DNA of 64,000 nt. Source: JBBRTJ01 sp038244535 (GTDB taxonomy: Bacteria; Actinomycetota; Acidimicrobiia; Acidimicrobiales; Ilumatobacteraceae). A program made the position numbers and the translations under genes. Each line of letters opens with the position of its first letter. The stretch's first letter is position 1. Below are positions 8,281 to 16,799 of the stretch, in pieces. The stretch covers positions 1-64,000 of the forward strand of contig JBBRTJ010000002.1 of the NCBI GenBank assembly GCA_038244535.1. The letters run 5' to 3'. The notes beneath the pieces were generated by a model. It did no database searches. It had not been told where the DNA came from and saw nothing but the letters and a program-made list of their open reading frames with translations.

Positions 8281-9393
8281 TCAGGGCAGCCGGCTCAGGA
8301 GGTCGTGGTCCATCAGCGTGTCTGATGATCGCTGCACGAGCGCCGTCATGAACGCACGGCCCCGGTCGTTGGACGGGTCGAGCGTCCCGCCGATGACCAC
8401 TGCGTACTCCCAGAGGTAGAGGCAGCTGTTCAGGTAGTCGTCCCAGACCTGCTCGGACGAGTAGTCCCTCACCCCGCCTGCGGCGAGGAGCTGTGCGTAG
8501 CGCTCGACGAGCGCCCGCTCGTGGATGCGGCGCTGGGGCGTGGGCATGTTCTGGCTGAGCAGGTAGGCGAGGTCCTGGGTGCCGTTGGAGATCAAGATCC
8601 CCTGCCAGTCGATGACCATCACCGGCTCGTGCCCGTCGACGGTGGCGAACATCAAGTTGTCGAGGCGGTAGTCGCCGTGCACCAAGGTGAGATGGCCGGC
8701 TGCCATGCGGTCGTGCAGCGTCGGGATGGCGGCCTCGAAGCGGTCCTTGTTGGCGATGATCTCGGGCGCCACGACGCTCCCGAACGTCGCCAGCAGCGGT
8801 TCCCAACCGGCGGCGAAGCCCGCCTGGAACCCGCCGGTGTTCACCTCGCCGTTGACCCTGAAGACCCAGTCGAGCTCGCGGCGATCCTCGGCGCCCCACC
8901 ACGGAACCTGGATGGAAGCGAGCGCGTCAATGGCGACCTCGGCCTCGGCCAGGGTGCAGCCAATGACCTGGTCGCCGTCGCGATGCTGGTCGATGTCGGC
9001 CAGCAGCAGCACGAAGTCACCGGTGTCGGTGTCGATCTCGGCGGCGTACGCAGCGGGAACGCAGCTGCCGATCGGCGCCGCGAGGCCTCGAAAGAAGCCC
9101 ACCTCTCGCTCGTAGACCTTGAAGCCCTTGGCCACGGCCCGGTTGGCCACGACGGGCGTGGCGCACTTGACGATGACCGACCGAACGGGGCCGGGAGCAC
9201 CGTCATAGGCCAGGGTCAGCCGCCCGATCACCCCGAGCATGCCGGCTCCCTCACCGACGATGGTGCTCGTGAAGCTCGCGATGGTCTCGTCGGCACCGAT
9301 GGCACCGTGGGCGCGGAGCTGGTCGGTCAGCCACTCGGGCGTGACCTGGTCGGGGTGGGCCGGGAAGGCCGGACCGCTGGCCGGTTGATGCAT
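8281..9393 (-). CDS. Phosphotransferase-family (APH/EcKinase-like) protein
   Basis: This 370-residue kinase-like protein has the catalytic loop 'LVHGDYRLDNLMF' and the metal site 'VMVIDWQGI' of the aminoglycoside/choline phosphotransferase superfamily. The start is ATG 9393, with a GGGGG ribosome binding site seven bases upstream; an upstream in-frame start would add 25 poorly supported residues. Actinobacterial proteins of this type are usually annotated only as phosphotransferase family members, often near lipid or CoA metabolism genes, so antibiotic resistance should not be assumed. Confidence 0.8.
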   Translation of the reverse strand: MHQPASGPAFPAHPDQVTPEWLTDQLRAHGAIGADETIASFTSTIVGEGAGMLGVIGRLTLAYDGAPGPVRSVIVKCATPVVANRAVAKGFKVYEREVGFFRGLAAPIGSCVPAAYAAEIDTDTGDFVLLLADIDQHRDGDQVIGCTLAEAEVAIDALASIQVPWWGAEDRRELDWVFRVNGEVNTGGFQAGFAAGWEPLLATFGSVVAPEIIANKDRFEAAIPTLHDRMAAGHLTLVHGDYRLDNLMFATVDGHEPVMVIDWQGILISNGTQDLAYLLSQNMPTPQRRIHERALVERYAQLLAAGGVRDYSSEQVWDDYLNSCLYLWEYAVVIGGTLDPSNDRGRAFMTALVQRSSDTLMDHDLLSRLP

Positions 9394-9540
9394 GGTGATC
9401 CCCCTGGTGCCTGGTGCCGGCAGGTCGCGTGCCAGCGTCCGCACGCTACCGATCCGAACCGATGCCAACTGGCAAGCCGTTTCGGTGACCGATCGTGCGC
9501 AGTTCGCGCTGTGGTCTCGGGGGCGACCATCATCGAGGCA

Positions 9541-10998
9541 ATGAGCAGCCGTAGGCGGGTCGTTGTCACCGGGGTGCTGGCTGCGGTTGGTGCGGCAGGG
9601 GGTGCGGTCGTGTGGCGCCGCCGCCGGCGTGACGGACCTGTGCCCGGGCTCCGCACCGGGCGGGTGACCCGCACGGCCGCGCTCGCCCGAAGCGGAGCCC
9701 GGGTCGGGGCGATGGTGGCCTCGACCGGTGCCCGCCAGGTGTTCGCCTCGGCCGAGCGCCGCACCGAGCTCAAGGTCGAGCTGCAGATGCGCTCGGCGGC
9801 CGAGGTGACCGCGACCCTGGGCAACCTCAAGGGCGCGCTCATGAAGCTCGGCCAGATGGCGAGCTACCTCGACGAGGGCCTGCCCGCTCCGATGCGCGAA
9901 GCCCTCGCCCAGCTGCAGACCGACTCACCGCCCATGGCGCCCGAGCTGGCCGCGCAGGTGATCGAGGCCGAGCTCGGCGGCCACCCGCTCGAGGTCTTCG
10001 CCGAGTGGGATCCGGTGCCCATCGCCTCGGCGTCGATCGGCCAGGTGCACCGTGCCATCACGCACGACGGCGAGGCCGTGGCGGTGAAGGTGCAGTACCC
10101 CGGGGTAGCCGAAGCCATCACCTCCGACCTCGGCACGGCGGGGCTCCTGTTCGGCTCGTTCCGCTACGCCTTCCCGGGCTTCGACCCCGAGCCGCTCGTG
10201 GCCGAGCTGAAGCTGCGCCTCGTCGAGGAGCTCGACTACGCCAACGAGGCCGCCAACCAGCAGGAGTTCGTCGACTCGTACCGCGACCACCCCTTCATCT
10301 CGGTGCCGGGGGTGCGCCTCGACCTGTCGTCGCGCAAGGTCCTCACCACCGAGCTCGTCACCGGGGCCCGCTTCGACGAGGTGCTCGGATGGCCCGACGC
10401 CGAGCGCGACCTCGCCGCCGAGTGCCTCTTCCGCTACGTGTTCCGGGGTCTCTACGGGTTCCAGGCCTTCAACGCCGATCCCCATCCCGGCAACTACCTG
10501 TTCCACGCCGGGGGCAAGGTGACGTTCCTCGACTACGGGCTCGTGCGCCGCTTCACCGACCACGAGATCGAGCTCTTCGTCGGGATGGTGCGCGCCATCG
10601 TGTTCGAGCGTGATCCGGCGCGGTGCCGGGCCGCCATCGAGCGCACCGGGCTCCTGCGCCCGGGTGCCCCGCTCTCGGACAAGGACGTCGCCGACTACTT
10701 CGGGCACTTCTACGAGCTCGTGCGCGAGGACCGTCCCTTCACGTTCACGCCGCAGTACGCGAGCGACAACGTGCGCCACACCTTCGACCCCTCGTCGCCG
10801 ATCGCGCCCTACGCCACGGTGCCGGCCAGCTTCGTGTTCATCCAGCGGATCAACCTCGGCCTCTACGCCATCCTCGGCAGCCTGCGGGCCACGGCGAACT
10901 GGCGCCGCATCGCCGAGGAGCTGTGGCCGTTCGTCCTCGGTCCGCCCAGCACCCCGATGGGCCATGCCGAAGCCGAGTGGCTCGCGACCCGCCGCTGA
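9541..10998 (+). CDS. AarF/UbiB (ABC1/ADCK) family atypical kinase
   Basis: This 485-residue protein has an N-terminal hydrophobic segment (~10-25) and the UbiB-family signatures: a KxGQ helix in 'LMKLGQMASYLDEGLP' (~100), the ASIGQVH nucleotide loop, catalytic Lys in 'VAVKVQYPG', ExD in 'EELDYANEA', 'NADPHPGNYLF' and DFG-like 'FLDYGLVRRF'. The family is needed for isoprenoid quinone biosynthesis or lipid homeostasis and has ATPase rather than protein-kinase activity. In this menaquinone-type bacterium the exact client is unknown. It starts 147 bases from the divergent phosphotransferase; that gap holds a short dyad, TGCCA-AC-TGGCA (9463-9474). Confidence 0.88.
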   Translation: MSSRRRVVVTGVLAAVGAAGGAVVWRRRRRDGPVPGLRTGRVTRTAALARSGARVGAMVASTGARQVFASAERRTELKVELQMRSAAEVTATLGNLKGALMKLGQMASYLDEGLPAPMREALAQLQTDSPPMAPELAAQVIEAELGGHPLEVFAEWDPVPIASASIGQVHRAITHDGEAVAVKVQYPGVAEAITSDLGTAGLLFGSFRYAFPGFDPEPLVAELKLRLVEELDYANEAANQQEFVDSYRDHPFISVPGVRLDLSSRKVLTTELVTGARFDEVLGWPDAERDLAAECLFRYVFRGLYGFQAFNADPHPGNYLFHAGGKVTFLDYGLVRRFTDHEIELFVGMVRAIVFERDPARCRAAIERTGLLRPGAPLSDKDVADYFGHFYELVREDRPFTFTPQYASDNVRHTFDPSSPIAPYATVPASFVFIQRINLGLYAILGSLRATANWRRIAEELWPFVLGPPSTPMGHAEAEWLATRR

Positions 10999-11013
10999 CG
11001 ACCTTCGGGTGCC

Positions 11014-11748
11014 TCAGCCGGTGAGCGCGGTGACCCACGCGGCGACGGCGTCGACCGTGCCGAAGCGCTCGCAGCGATCCGTGTCGACGGGCAGCCGGCC
11101 CCAGAGCACGAGCAGCAGGTCGCCTGCCGGGCCTCGCAACGCGGCGTCGCCCTTGGTGTGGCCTCGCTCGAGCCGCAGCGCTCCATCGTCCACCGTCACG
11201 GTCCACTCGCCGTCGAGGTCGGTGCAGTGGACGTGAAAGCTGCCCAGCGCAGGAGTCTCGGCTTTCGACGAGAAGCGAAACGCCCCCATGGTGCCCAGCA
11301 TCTCGTCGATGCCGTCGGCGGCCAGCTCGGCATCGATCGGTGCCCCCGCCCCGAGGGCGTTCTGGGCGTCCCAGCGGTGCACCGCGGCTTCGTGGGCCTG
11401 CCGGCGCGACCAGAAGCCGACCGTCTGGTCGAGCCCGGTGAAGTTCCAGCACGGGTCGTCGACCGGGCGGGACGCCAAGGCGGCCAGCAACGGCTCGACG
11501 CCACCGGCGAAGTAGGCCGCGGCCGCGCCGGCGTCGCTCGGCGGCTTCTCGATGGTGGCCATGTCGGGTGAGGTGCCGGTGCGCACGGTCTCGGTGCACC
11601 ACCGCTGCACCCGTCCGATGTGCCCGGCAAGGCGAGCAAGGTCCCATCCCGGGCACGACGGCACGGGCGTGCCGAGCGGACCGATGGCCAGCACGGCCTC
11701 GAGGGCGCCGGAGTCGGCGCGGAGGTGCGCCAAGTAGTCGATCGTCAC
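11014..11748 (-). CDS. Maleylpyruvate isomerase-type mycothiol-dependent enzyme (DinB fold)
   Basis: The 244-residue protein opens with the family pattern 'VPSCPGWDLARLAGHIGRV', in which the histidine is one metal ligand; the others are expected in 'HEAAVHRWDAQ' (~125). A C-terminal SCP2-like segment ('GDAALRGPAGDLLLVLWGR') follows. Members use mycothiol as cofactor, or are DinB-like metal proteins of unknown substrate. GTG 11748 is chosen because a TACCGT box ends seven bases upstream and no earlier start is convincing, implying a leaderless mRNA. It diverges from the Nfu gene, 24 bases away. Confidence 0.82.
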   Translation of the reverse strand: MTIDYLAHLRADSGALEAVLAIGPLGTPVPSCPGWDLARLAGHIGRVQRWCTETVRTGTSPDMATIEKPPSDAGAAAAYFAGGVEPLLAALASRPVDDPCWNFTGLDQTVGFWSRRQAHEAAVHRWDAQNALGAGAPIDAELAADGIDEMLGTMGAFRFSSKAETPALGSFHVHCTDLDGEWTVTVDDGALRLERGHTKGDAALRGPAGDLLLVLWGRLPVDTDRCERFGTVDAVAAWVTALTG

Positions 11749-11755
11749 GAGGCCG

Positions 11756-11765
11756 ACGGTATCGT
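11756..11765. promoter_or_regulatory. Overlapping divergent -10 elements (bidirectional leaderless promoter)
   Basis: The near-palindrome GACGGTATCGTC (11755-11766) contains TACCGT on the minus strand (11761-11756) and TATCGT on the plus strand (11760-11765). Each lies seven bases before a GTG start (11748 on minus, 11773 on plus). Both genes would be leaderless, and RNA polymerase could open only one direction at a time. Confidence 0.6.
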
Positions 11766-11772
11766 CTCGCCG

Positions 11773-12426
11773 GTGAGCACGACCGAGTCCCCCTGCAGCC
11801 CTCTGGCCCCCGCCGAGCCCGCGCTCGACGACGACATGGTCATCACCGTGACCGAGGCAGCCCGCGTCAAGCTCGTCGAGCTGCGCGACGAGGAGCCCGA
11901 GGGCGACGCCCTCGGCGTGCGCATCGAAGTGCTGAGTGATCAGGGCACCGACTTCGTCTACGACCTGTCGTTCGCGGTCATCACGGCCAGCCCCCTGTCC
12001 GATGTGGTGCGCAACCACCGGGGCCTGCGGGCGATCATCCCGGGCAAGGACGTGGTGCACCTCGAAGGGGCCACGCTCGACTACGAGCTCGACGGGCTCG
12101 TGCTGCGCAACCCCAACAAGCCCAGGCCGTTCCAGCTCGGCAACCTGACCATCACGGGCCCCATGGCCGACGACGTTCGCAGCGTGATCGATGCCGAGAT
12201 CAACCCGGCCCTCGACGCGCACGGCGGTTTCGTCACGTTCACCGGGCACGACGACGAAGGCCGCGTCTACCTCACCATGGGCGGGGGCTGCCACGGCTGC
12301 TCGATGAGCCGCATGACCATGCTCCAGGGCGTGCAGAGCACGATCCTCGAGCGAGTGCAGGGCACCACCAAGGTCCTCGACGTGACCGATCACGCCTCCG
12401 GGGCCAACCCCTACTACGCCGGCTGA
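11773..12426 (+). CDS. Nfu-type Fe-S cluster carrier (NfuA-like: A-type-like domain plus NifU C-terminal domain)
   Basis: The 217-residue protein has an N-terminal domain 'MVITVTEAARVKLVELRDEE' that resembles the cysteine-less A-type domain of NfuA, then a NifU-like C-terminal domain with the CxxC pair in 'GGGCHGCSMSRMTML'. A dimer would hold a [4Fe-4S] cluster between two CxxC motifs and pass it to client enzymes. The start is taken at GTG 11773 because of the TATCGT box seven bases upstream; ATG 11836 would match the NfuA N-terminus more closely and remains possible. It belongs functionally with the SUF genes at 32 kb and 53-55 kb. Confidence 0.85.
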   Translation: MSTTESPCSPLAPAEPALDDDMVITVTEAARVKLVELRDEEPEGDALGVRIEVLSDQGTDFVYDLSFAVITASPLSDVVRNHRGLRAIIPGKDVVHLEGATLDYELDGLVLRNPNKPRPFQLGNLTITGPMADDVRSVIDAEINPALDAHGGFVTFTGHDDEGRVYLTMGGGCHGCSMSRMTMLQGVQSTILERVQGTTKVLDVTDHASGANPYYAG

Positions 12427-12528
12427 CACCGCCCGCCGAAGGCGTCAGATGGCCGTTGGACCACCACCCGCCCTACGCTGAGCCGCTCGTTCCCGGTCGT
12501 CCGGCCCGACTCGAAACCAGGGGTGTCC

Positions 12529-13941
12529 ATGAGGGGGATCGTCTCGTACGGCGCCTACGTTCCGTACTGGCGGCTGCAGCGTGCGGTCATCACGGCGACG
12601 CTCGGCAGCGGTGGCGGCAAGGGCAGCCGTTCGGTGGCCAGCTTCGACGAGGACACCACCTCGATGGGAGCCGAGGCCGCCCGCGTGGCGTTGCGGGCCC
12701 TGCCCGAGGGCGCCACGGTCGACAACGTCTGGTTCGCCACCACGGCCCCCGCCTACCTCGACAAGACCAACGCCAACGCCATCCATGCCGCCCTCGCGCT
12801 GCCGTCGTCGGCCGGCGCCTACGACCTCGCTGGAGCGGTCCGCTCCAACGTGGCGGCCTGCTCGGCGGCGATGGGCGGCAACGGCCTGGCCGTGCTCAGC
12901 GACGTGCGCACCGGGCTGCCCGGGGGCGCCGACGAGAGCAACGGCGGCGACGGCGCCGCTGCCTTTGCCTTCGGCGAGGGTGACCACGTGATCGCCGAGA
13001 CCATCGGCGGCGGCACCGCCACCGGCGAGTTCACCGACCGCTGGCGCACGCCCGGCGACCAGGCCAGCAAGCAGTGGGAGGAGCGCTTCGGCGAGCACGC
13101 TTACGTGCCCCTGGCCGAAGAGGCCATCGCGGCCGGGCTGAAGTCGGTGGGCCTGACCCCGGCCGACATCGACCACGTGATCGTGACCGGCCTGCACGCT
13201 CGCGCCGTGGCATCGGCTCGAAAGGGCTTCGGTGCCCGCCCCGATGCGATCGTCGATGACCTGACCGCAGTCATCGGCAACACCGGCACCGCCCACGCCA
13301 TGCTCCTGTTGGCCGATGTGCTCGATCGCGCCACGCCGGGCCAGACCATCGCCGTCGTGCAGCTGGCCGACGGCTGCGACGTGTGGCTGCTGCGCACCAC
13401 GCCTGCGCTGGCGAACTACCAGGGCGGTGCCTCGGTTCGCGACCAGATCGCCACCACGCGAGACGACCTCACGTATGCGCAGTTCCTCACCTGGCGGGGC
13501 GTGCTCGTCAAGGAACCCCCGCGCCGACCCGAGCCCGAGCGGGCCGCGGCGCCCCCCTCGCTGCGCACCGCGGCGTGGAAGTACGGGTTCTTCGGCAGCC
13601 GCGACGAGGGCGGCTTCGTCCACCTCCCGCCGGCCAGGGTCAGCATGGGCAGCGGCGCCATCGACCAGATGACGCTCGTGCGCATGGCCGACGTGCGCGC
13701 CACCGTCGCCACGTACACGGTCGACCGGCTGGCGTTCTCGCTGAGCCCGCCCGTCGTGGCCGTCGTGCTCGACTTCGATGGCGGCGGCCGGTTCCAGTGC
13801 GAGCTGACCGACGTCGACCCGGCCTCGGTGGCCATCGGCCAGCGCGTCGAGATGACGTTCCGCCGCCTGTTCACCCAGGACGGCATCCACAACTACTTCT
13901 GGAAAGCACGACCGATCCGCTTCGACTCGGGAGGCAACTGA
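12529..13941 (+). CDS. HMG-CoA synthase-like thiolase-fold protein fused to a DUF35-like OB-fold domain
   Basis: The 470-residue protein begins at ATG 12529, five bases after AGGGG; GTG 12523 is also in frame. Residues 1-320 form a thiolase-superfamily domain of the HMG-CoA synthase type ('RGIVSYGAYVPYWRL' start), with a candidate nucleophilic Cys in 'NVAACSAAMGGNGLAV' (~108). Residues ~345-470 match the acyl-CoA-associated OB fold (DUF35): 'VVLDFDGGGRFQCELTDVD' and 'VEMTFRRLFTQDGIHNYFWKARPI'. The cysteines of the usual DUF35 zinc ribbon are absent ('KYGFFGSRDEGGFVHLPPA'). It lies one base before the thiolase gene. Such partners form thiolase/DUF35 complexes; the substrate is unknown. Confidence 0.8.
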   Translation: MRGIVSYGAYVPYWRLQRAVITATLGSGGGKGSRSVASFDEDTTSMGAEAARVALRALPEGATVDNVWFATTAPAYLDKTNANAIHAALALPSSAGAYDLAGAVRSNVAACSAAMGGNGLAVLSDVRTGLPGGADESNGGDGAAAFAFGEGDHVIAETIGGGTATGEFTDRWRTPGDQASKQWEERFGEHAYVPLAEEAIAAGLKSVGLTPADIDHVIVTGLHARAVASARKGFGARPDAIVDDLTAVIGNTGTAHAMLLLADVLDRATPGQTIAVVQLADGCDVWLLRTTPALANYQGGASVRDQIATTRDDLTYAQFLTWRGVLVKEPPRRPEPERAAAPPSLRTAAWKYGFFGSRDEGGFVHLPPARVSMGSGAIDQMTLVRMADVRATVATYTVDRLAFSLSPPVVAVVLDFDGGGRFQCELTDVDPASVAIGQRVEMTFRRLFTQDGIHNYFWKARPIRFDSGGN

Positions 13942-13942
13942 C

Positions 13943-15130
13943 ATGGCCAGCAAAGGGATTCTCGACCAGGTCGCCATCATCGGCATGGGCTGCACGAACT
14001 TCGGCGAGCACTGGGACAAGAGCACCGATGACCTGCTCATCGACTCGTCGTCGGCCGCGCTGGCCTCGGCCGGGATCAAGCTCGCCGACGTCGACGCGTT
14101 CTGGCTCGGCACCATGGGCTCCGGGCTGTCGGGCCTCACCCTCAGCCGCCCGCTCAAGATCGACTACAAGCCGGTCACCCACGTCGAGAACTTCTGTGCC
14201 ACGGGCAGCGAGGCGTTCCGCAACGCCTGCTACGCGGTGGCTTCGGGCGCCTACGACGTCGTGATGGCCATCGGGGTCGAGAAGCTGAAGGACTCGGGCT
14301 ACTCCGGGCTCGTGGTCAGCGCCCCCGCCAACGACGGAACGGGGGCCACGGTCACTGCTCCGGCGTCGTTCTCGTTCCTCGCCCCCGCGTATGCCAAGAA
14401 GTACGGCGTCGACGAGACCGAGATGAAAGAGGTGCTCACCCGCATCGCGTGGAAGAACCACAAGAACGGGGCCCTCAACCCGCGCGCCCAGTTCCGCAAG
14501 GAGGTGGCCAAGGAGACGATCTCGTGCTCGCCCCTCATCGCCGGCCAGCTCGGCATCTTTGACTGCTCGGGCGTGAGCGACGGCTCGGCGGCGGCGATCA
14601 TCGTGCGGACAGAAGATGCCCACAAGTACTGCGCCAACCCGCTGTACGTGAAGGCGCTGTCGTTCGTGGCCGGACCGGCCGCCGGTCCCATGGACCCGTC
14701 GTATGACTACACGACCTTCCTCGAGGTGGTCCGTAGCGCCCAGGATGCCTACGCCCAGGCCGGCATCACCGATCCCCGCGCCGAACTGGCCATGGCCGAG
14801 GTGCACGACTGCTTCACGCCGACCGAGCTGGTGCTCATGGAGGACCTCGGGTTCGCTGAGCGGGGCATGGGTTGGAAAGAGGTGCTGGCCGGCACGTTCG
14901 ACCTGGACGGCGAGTTGGCCGTCAACCCCGATGGCGGCCTCAAGAGCTTCGGCCACCCGATCGGCGCCAGCGGGCTGCGCATGCTGTTCGAGTGCTGGCT
15001 GCAGCTGCGGGGCGAGGCCGGCGAGCGCCAGATCCACAACGGCAAGACCAAGGCGCTGACCCACAACCTCGGCGGCGCGCCCGGCGCCTGCGTGAGCTTC
15101 GTCGCCGTCGTCGGCTCCGAGCTCGGCTGA
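13943..15130 (+). CDS. SCP2-type thiolase / acetyl-CoA acetyltransferase-like protein
   Basis: The 395-residue protein shows the thiolase nucleophile Cys in 'VENFCATGSEAFRNACYAV' (~90), the 'EVHDCFTPTELV' HDCF motif and 'GHPIGASGLRM', the histidine loop near 340. These belong to the SCP-x/lipid-transfer-protein group rather than to biosynthetic acetoacetyl-CoA thiolases, where the last motif carries a second Cys loop. In archaea and actinobacteria this group works in complexes with DUF35 proteins, for acetoacetyl-CoA to HMG-CoA channelling or for side-chain cleavage of sterols. The preceding gene carries a DUF35-like domain, so a binary complex is likely. The direction of reaction is not determined. 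Confidence 0.85.
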   Translation: MASKGILDQVAIIGMGCTNFGEHWDKSTDDLLIDSSSAALASAGIKLADVDAFWLGTMGSGLSGLTLSRPLKIDYKPVTHVENFCATGSEAFRNACYAVASGAYDVVMAIGVEKLKDSGYSGLVVSAPANDGTGATVTAPASFSFLAPAYAKKYGVDETEMKEVLTRIAWKNHKNGALNPRAQFRKEVAKETISCSPLIAGQLGIFDCSGVSDGSAAAIIVRTEDAHKYCANPLYVKALSFVAGPAAGPMDPSYDYTTFLEVVRSAQDAYAQAGITDPRAELAMAEVHDCFTPTELVLMEDLGFAERGMGWKEVLAGTFDLDGELAVNPDGGLKSFGHPIGASGLRMLFECWLQLRGEAGERQIHNGKTKALTHNLGGAPGACVSFVAVVGSELG

Positions 15131-15186
15131 GACCGCGGCTAGCCCGCCGGCCGTGTCCGTGCCGTCCGGCCCACCAGTGACGGCTT

Positions 15187-15228
15187 CTGCGCCGCCTGGT
15201 TCTCATTTTTGAGGACCAGGCGCCGCAG
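15187..15228. repeat. Palindromic intergenic element, copy 2 (strong hairpin)
   Basis: Two 14-base arms (15187-15200 and 15215-15228) pair with one mismatch; an inner CTCA-TTTT-TGAG extends the stem. The left half repeats the element at 269-297 (25 of 29 bases). It sits 56 bases after the thiolase stop and could end that transcript, although no T-tract follows. Confidence 0.65.
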
Positions 15229-15276
15229 ATCTGTGCCTCCGGCTCGGTGCCAGGCGCGCTGTGGCATGCTCCGGCC

Positions 15277-15972
15277 ATGACCGACACCGCCGCGGACGCT
15301 CCGGGGCCAGAGCCGACCGAGCAGGGCGCGATCTATCGGGCGGTGCGCCTGCGCATCGACGCCCTCGTGCGTGCCGCGGGGCCGGCTGGATGGGCCACCC
15401 CCGTGCCGGCGACCCCGGGCTGGACCGTGCACGCGCTCGTGTCTCACCTGGCCGGCGTCGCCGACGATTCCCTCAACGGCAACATGGCCGGCGCCCCCGG
15501 GCCGGACTGGACCGCGGCGCAGGTGGCCAAGCGCACCGGGACCTCCACCATCGCTGTGCTCGACGCGTGGGCGTCCGCCGCCCCCGCCTTCGAGGCGCTG
15601 CCGTTGTCGTTTCCGCCGATGGCCGACATCGTTTCGCACGAGCAAGATCTGCGGGGCGCCCTGACCCAAGCCGGGGAGCGGGATTCGGCCGAGATCGCGC
15701 ATCTGCTGCCGACCTTGCTCGTGGCCGCTGCGCAGAGGTTGGCGACGCGCCACGAGTGCGCCGTCGACGTGCGGGCCGGTTCGGCTTCGACCTCGGCGGG
15801 CGAGGGCGAAGGACTGCTCACCTTGACCATCACACCCTTCGAGCTGCTGCGGGCGCTGTTCGGGCGGCGCTCGGCCGCCCAGTTGCACGCGCTCGACTGG
15901 GGCGGCAGCGTCGTGCCCGAGGTCGAGTCGCTGTGCGTGTTCGGACCCCGGGACACCGACCTCATCGAGTAG
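15277..15972 (+). CDS. Maleylpyruvate isomerase-family (DinB-like) protein
   Basis: The 231-residue protein contains the family opening 'VPATPGWTVHALVSHLAGVADD', with the first metal-ligand histidine, and a second ligand cluster in 'DIVSHEQDLRGAL' (~125). Its C-terminus 'LLTLTITPFELLRALFGRRS' resembles the DinB/TIGR03083 proteins of actinobacteria. It is unrelated in close sequence to the homologue at 11014. The ATG at 15277 gives the full family start, and GTGGCATGCTCC upstream carries a CATGCT box six bases ahead, so it may be leaderless. Substrate unknown. Confidence 0.75.
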   Translation: MTDTAADAPGPEPTEQGAIYRAVRLRIDALVRAAGPAGWATPVPATPGWTVHALVSHLAGVADDSLNGNMAGAPGPDWTAAQVAKRTGTSTIAVLDAWASAAPAFEALPLSFPPMADIVSHEQDLRGALTQAGERDSAEIAHLLPTLLVAAAQRLATRHECAVDVRAGSASTSAGEGEGLLTLTITPFELLRALFGRRSAAQLHALDWGGSVVPEVESLCVFGPRDTDLIE

Positions 15973-16031
15973 CCCCGCCGATCTGCCCGACGCCCCGTGG
16001 GCGCGGGTGCGCTGCGTTGGGATGGCTGGGG

Positions 16032-16799
16032 TCAGCGGGAGGGGCGCAGGGCAGCCAGGACGGCATCGTGGAGGAGGCCGTTGGTGCTGACAGCCGAGCC
16101 ACCGTCGGGGGTGGCGACACCGGCGAGGTCGGTGAAGCGGCCGCCGGCCTGCTCGACGATCACCTGGAGCGCGGCCAGGTCCCAGACGCTCACCGAAGGC
16201 TCGGCGGCAAGATCGTAGCAGCCCTCGGCCACCAGGCAGTGCATCCAGAAGTCGCCGAGCCCTCGGCCCCGGGCGACTGAGCGGCTCAGCGCCACGAACT
16301 CGTCGCCGAGCTCGTGGTCGAACCAGGTGCCCACGCCGGCGTGGGCCAAGTGGGCCTCGGCCAGTGAGGCGACCGCCGAGACGTGGATGGGCTGGCCGTC
16401 GGCAAAGGCCCCGAGGCCGGCCGCGGCCCACCAGCGCCGACCGAGCGCGGGGGCCGAGGCGACCCCGACCACCACCTCGCCGGCGTGGCGCAGGGCGATG
16501 AGCGTGGCCCAGATGGGCACGCCCCGCACGTAGTTCGAGGTGCCATCGATCGGGTCGACGATCCACACGTCGTCGCCTTCGCCCGAGAGGCCGTCCTCTT
16601 CGCCCAGCACGGCATCGTCGGGCCGGACCTGACCGAGGTAGGCGCGGATGACGGACTCGGCGCCGCGGTCGGCCTGCGTGACCACGGTGCGGTCGGCCTT
16701 GTGGTCGACGCGGAGCTGGGCCGAGCGGAACAGCGGCAGGGTCACCGCGTCGGCGAGATCGGCCAGCTCGAGGGCGAGGGCCAGCTCGTCAGCCCACAT
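16032..16799 (-). CDS. Inositol monophosphatase-family phosphatase (possibly histidinol-phosphatase HisN-like)
   Basis: The 255-residue protein begins at ATG 16799, overlapping the dxs stop by 11 bases, so the two are probably cotranscribed. The metal sites of the family are present: 'LGEEDG' (GEE, ~69), 'WIVDPIDGTSNYVRGVP' (DPIDGT, ~83-96) and 'SVWDLAALQVIVEQAGG' (WD, ~205). Known members hydrolyse inositol-1-phosphate, histidinol phosphate, PAP or fructose bisphosphate. In actinobacteria this subgroup often includes HisN, but no histidine genes are nearby, so substrate is open. Confidence 0.82.
   Translation of the reverse strand: MWADELALALELADLADAVTLPLFRSAQLRVDHKADRTVVTQADRGAESVIRAYLGQVRPDDAVLGEEDGLSGEGDDVWIVDPIDGTSNYVRGVPIWATLIALRHAGEVVVGVASAPALGRRWWAAAGLGAFADGQPIHVSAVASLAEAHLAHAGVGTWFDHELGDEFVALSRSVARGRGLGDFWMHCLVAEGCYDLAAEPSVSVWDLAALQVIVEQAGGRFTDLAGVATPDGGSAVSTNGLLHDAVLAALRPSR

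Noticed and set aside
8281..9393. Aminoglycoside resistance gene
   Set aside because: Only the general kinase motifs are shared; the large APH-like family in actinobacteria is mostly metabolic or unknown.
12529..15130. Mevalonate pathway genes
   Set aside because: Only an HMGCS-like fusion and a thiolase are present; no HMG-CoA reductase or mevalonate kinases, and dxs shows the MEP route.
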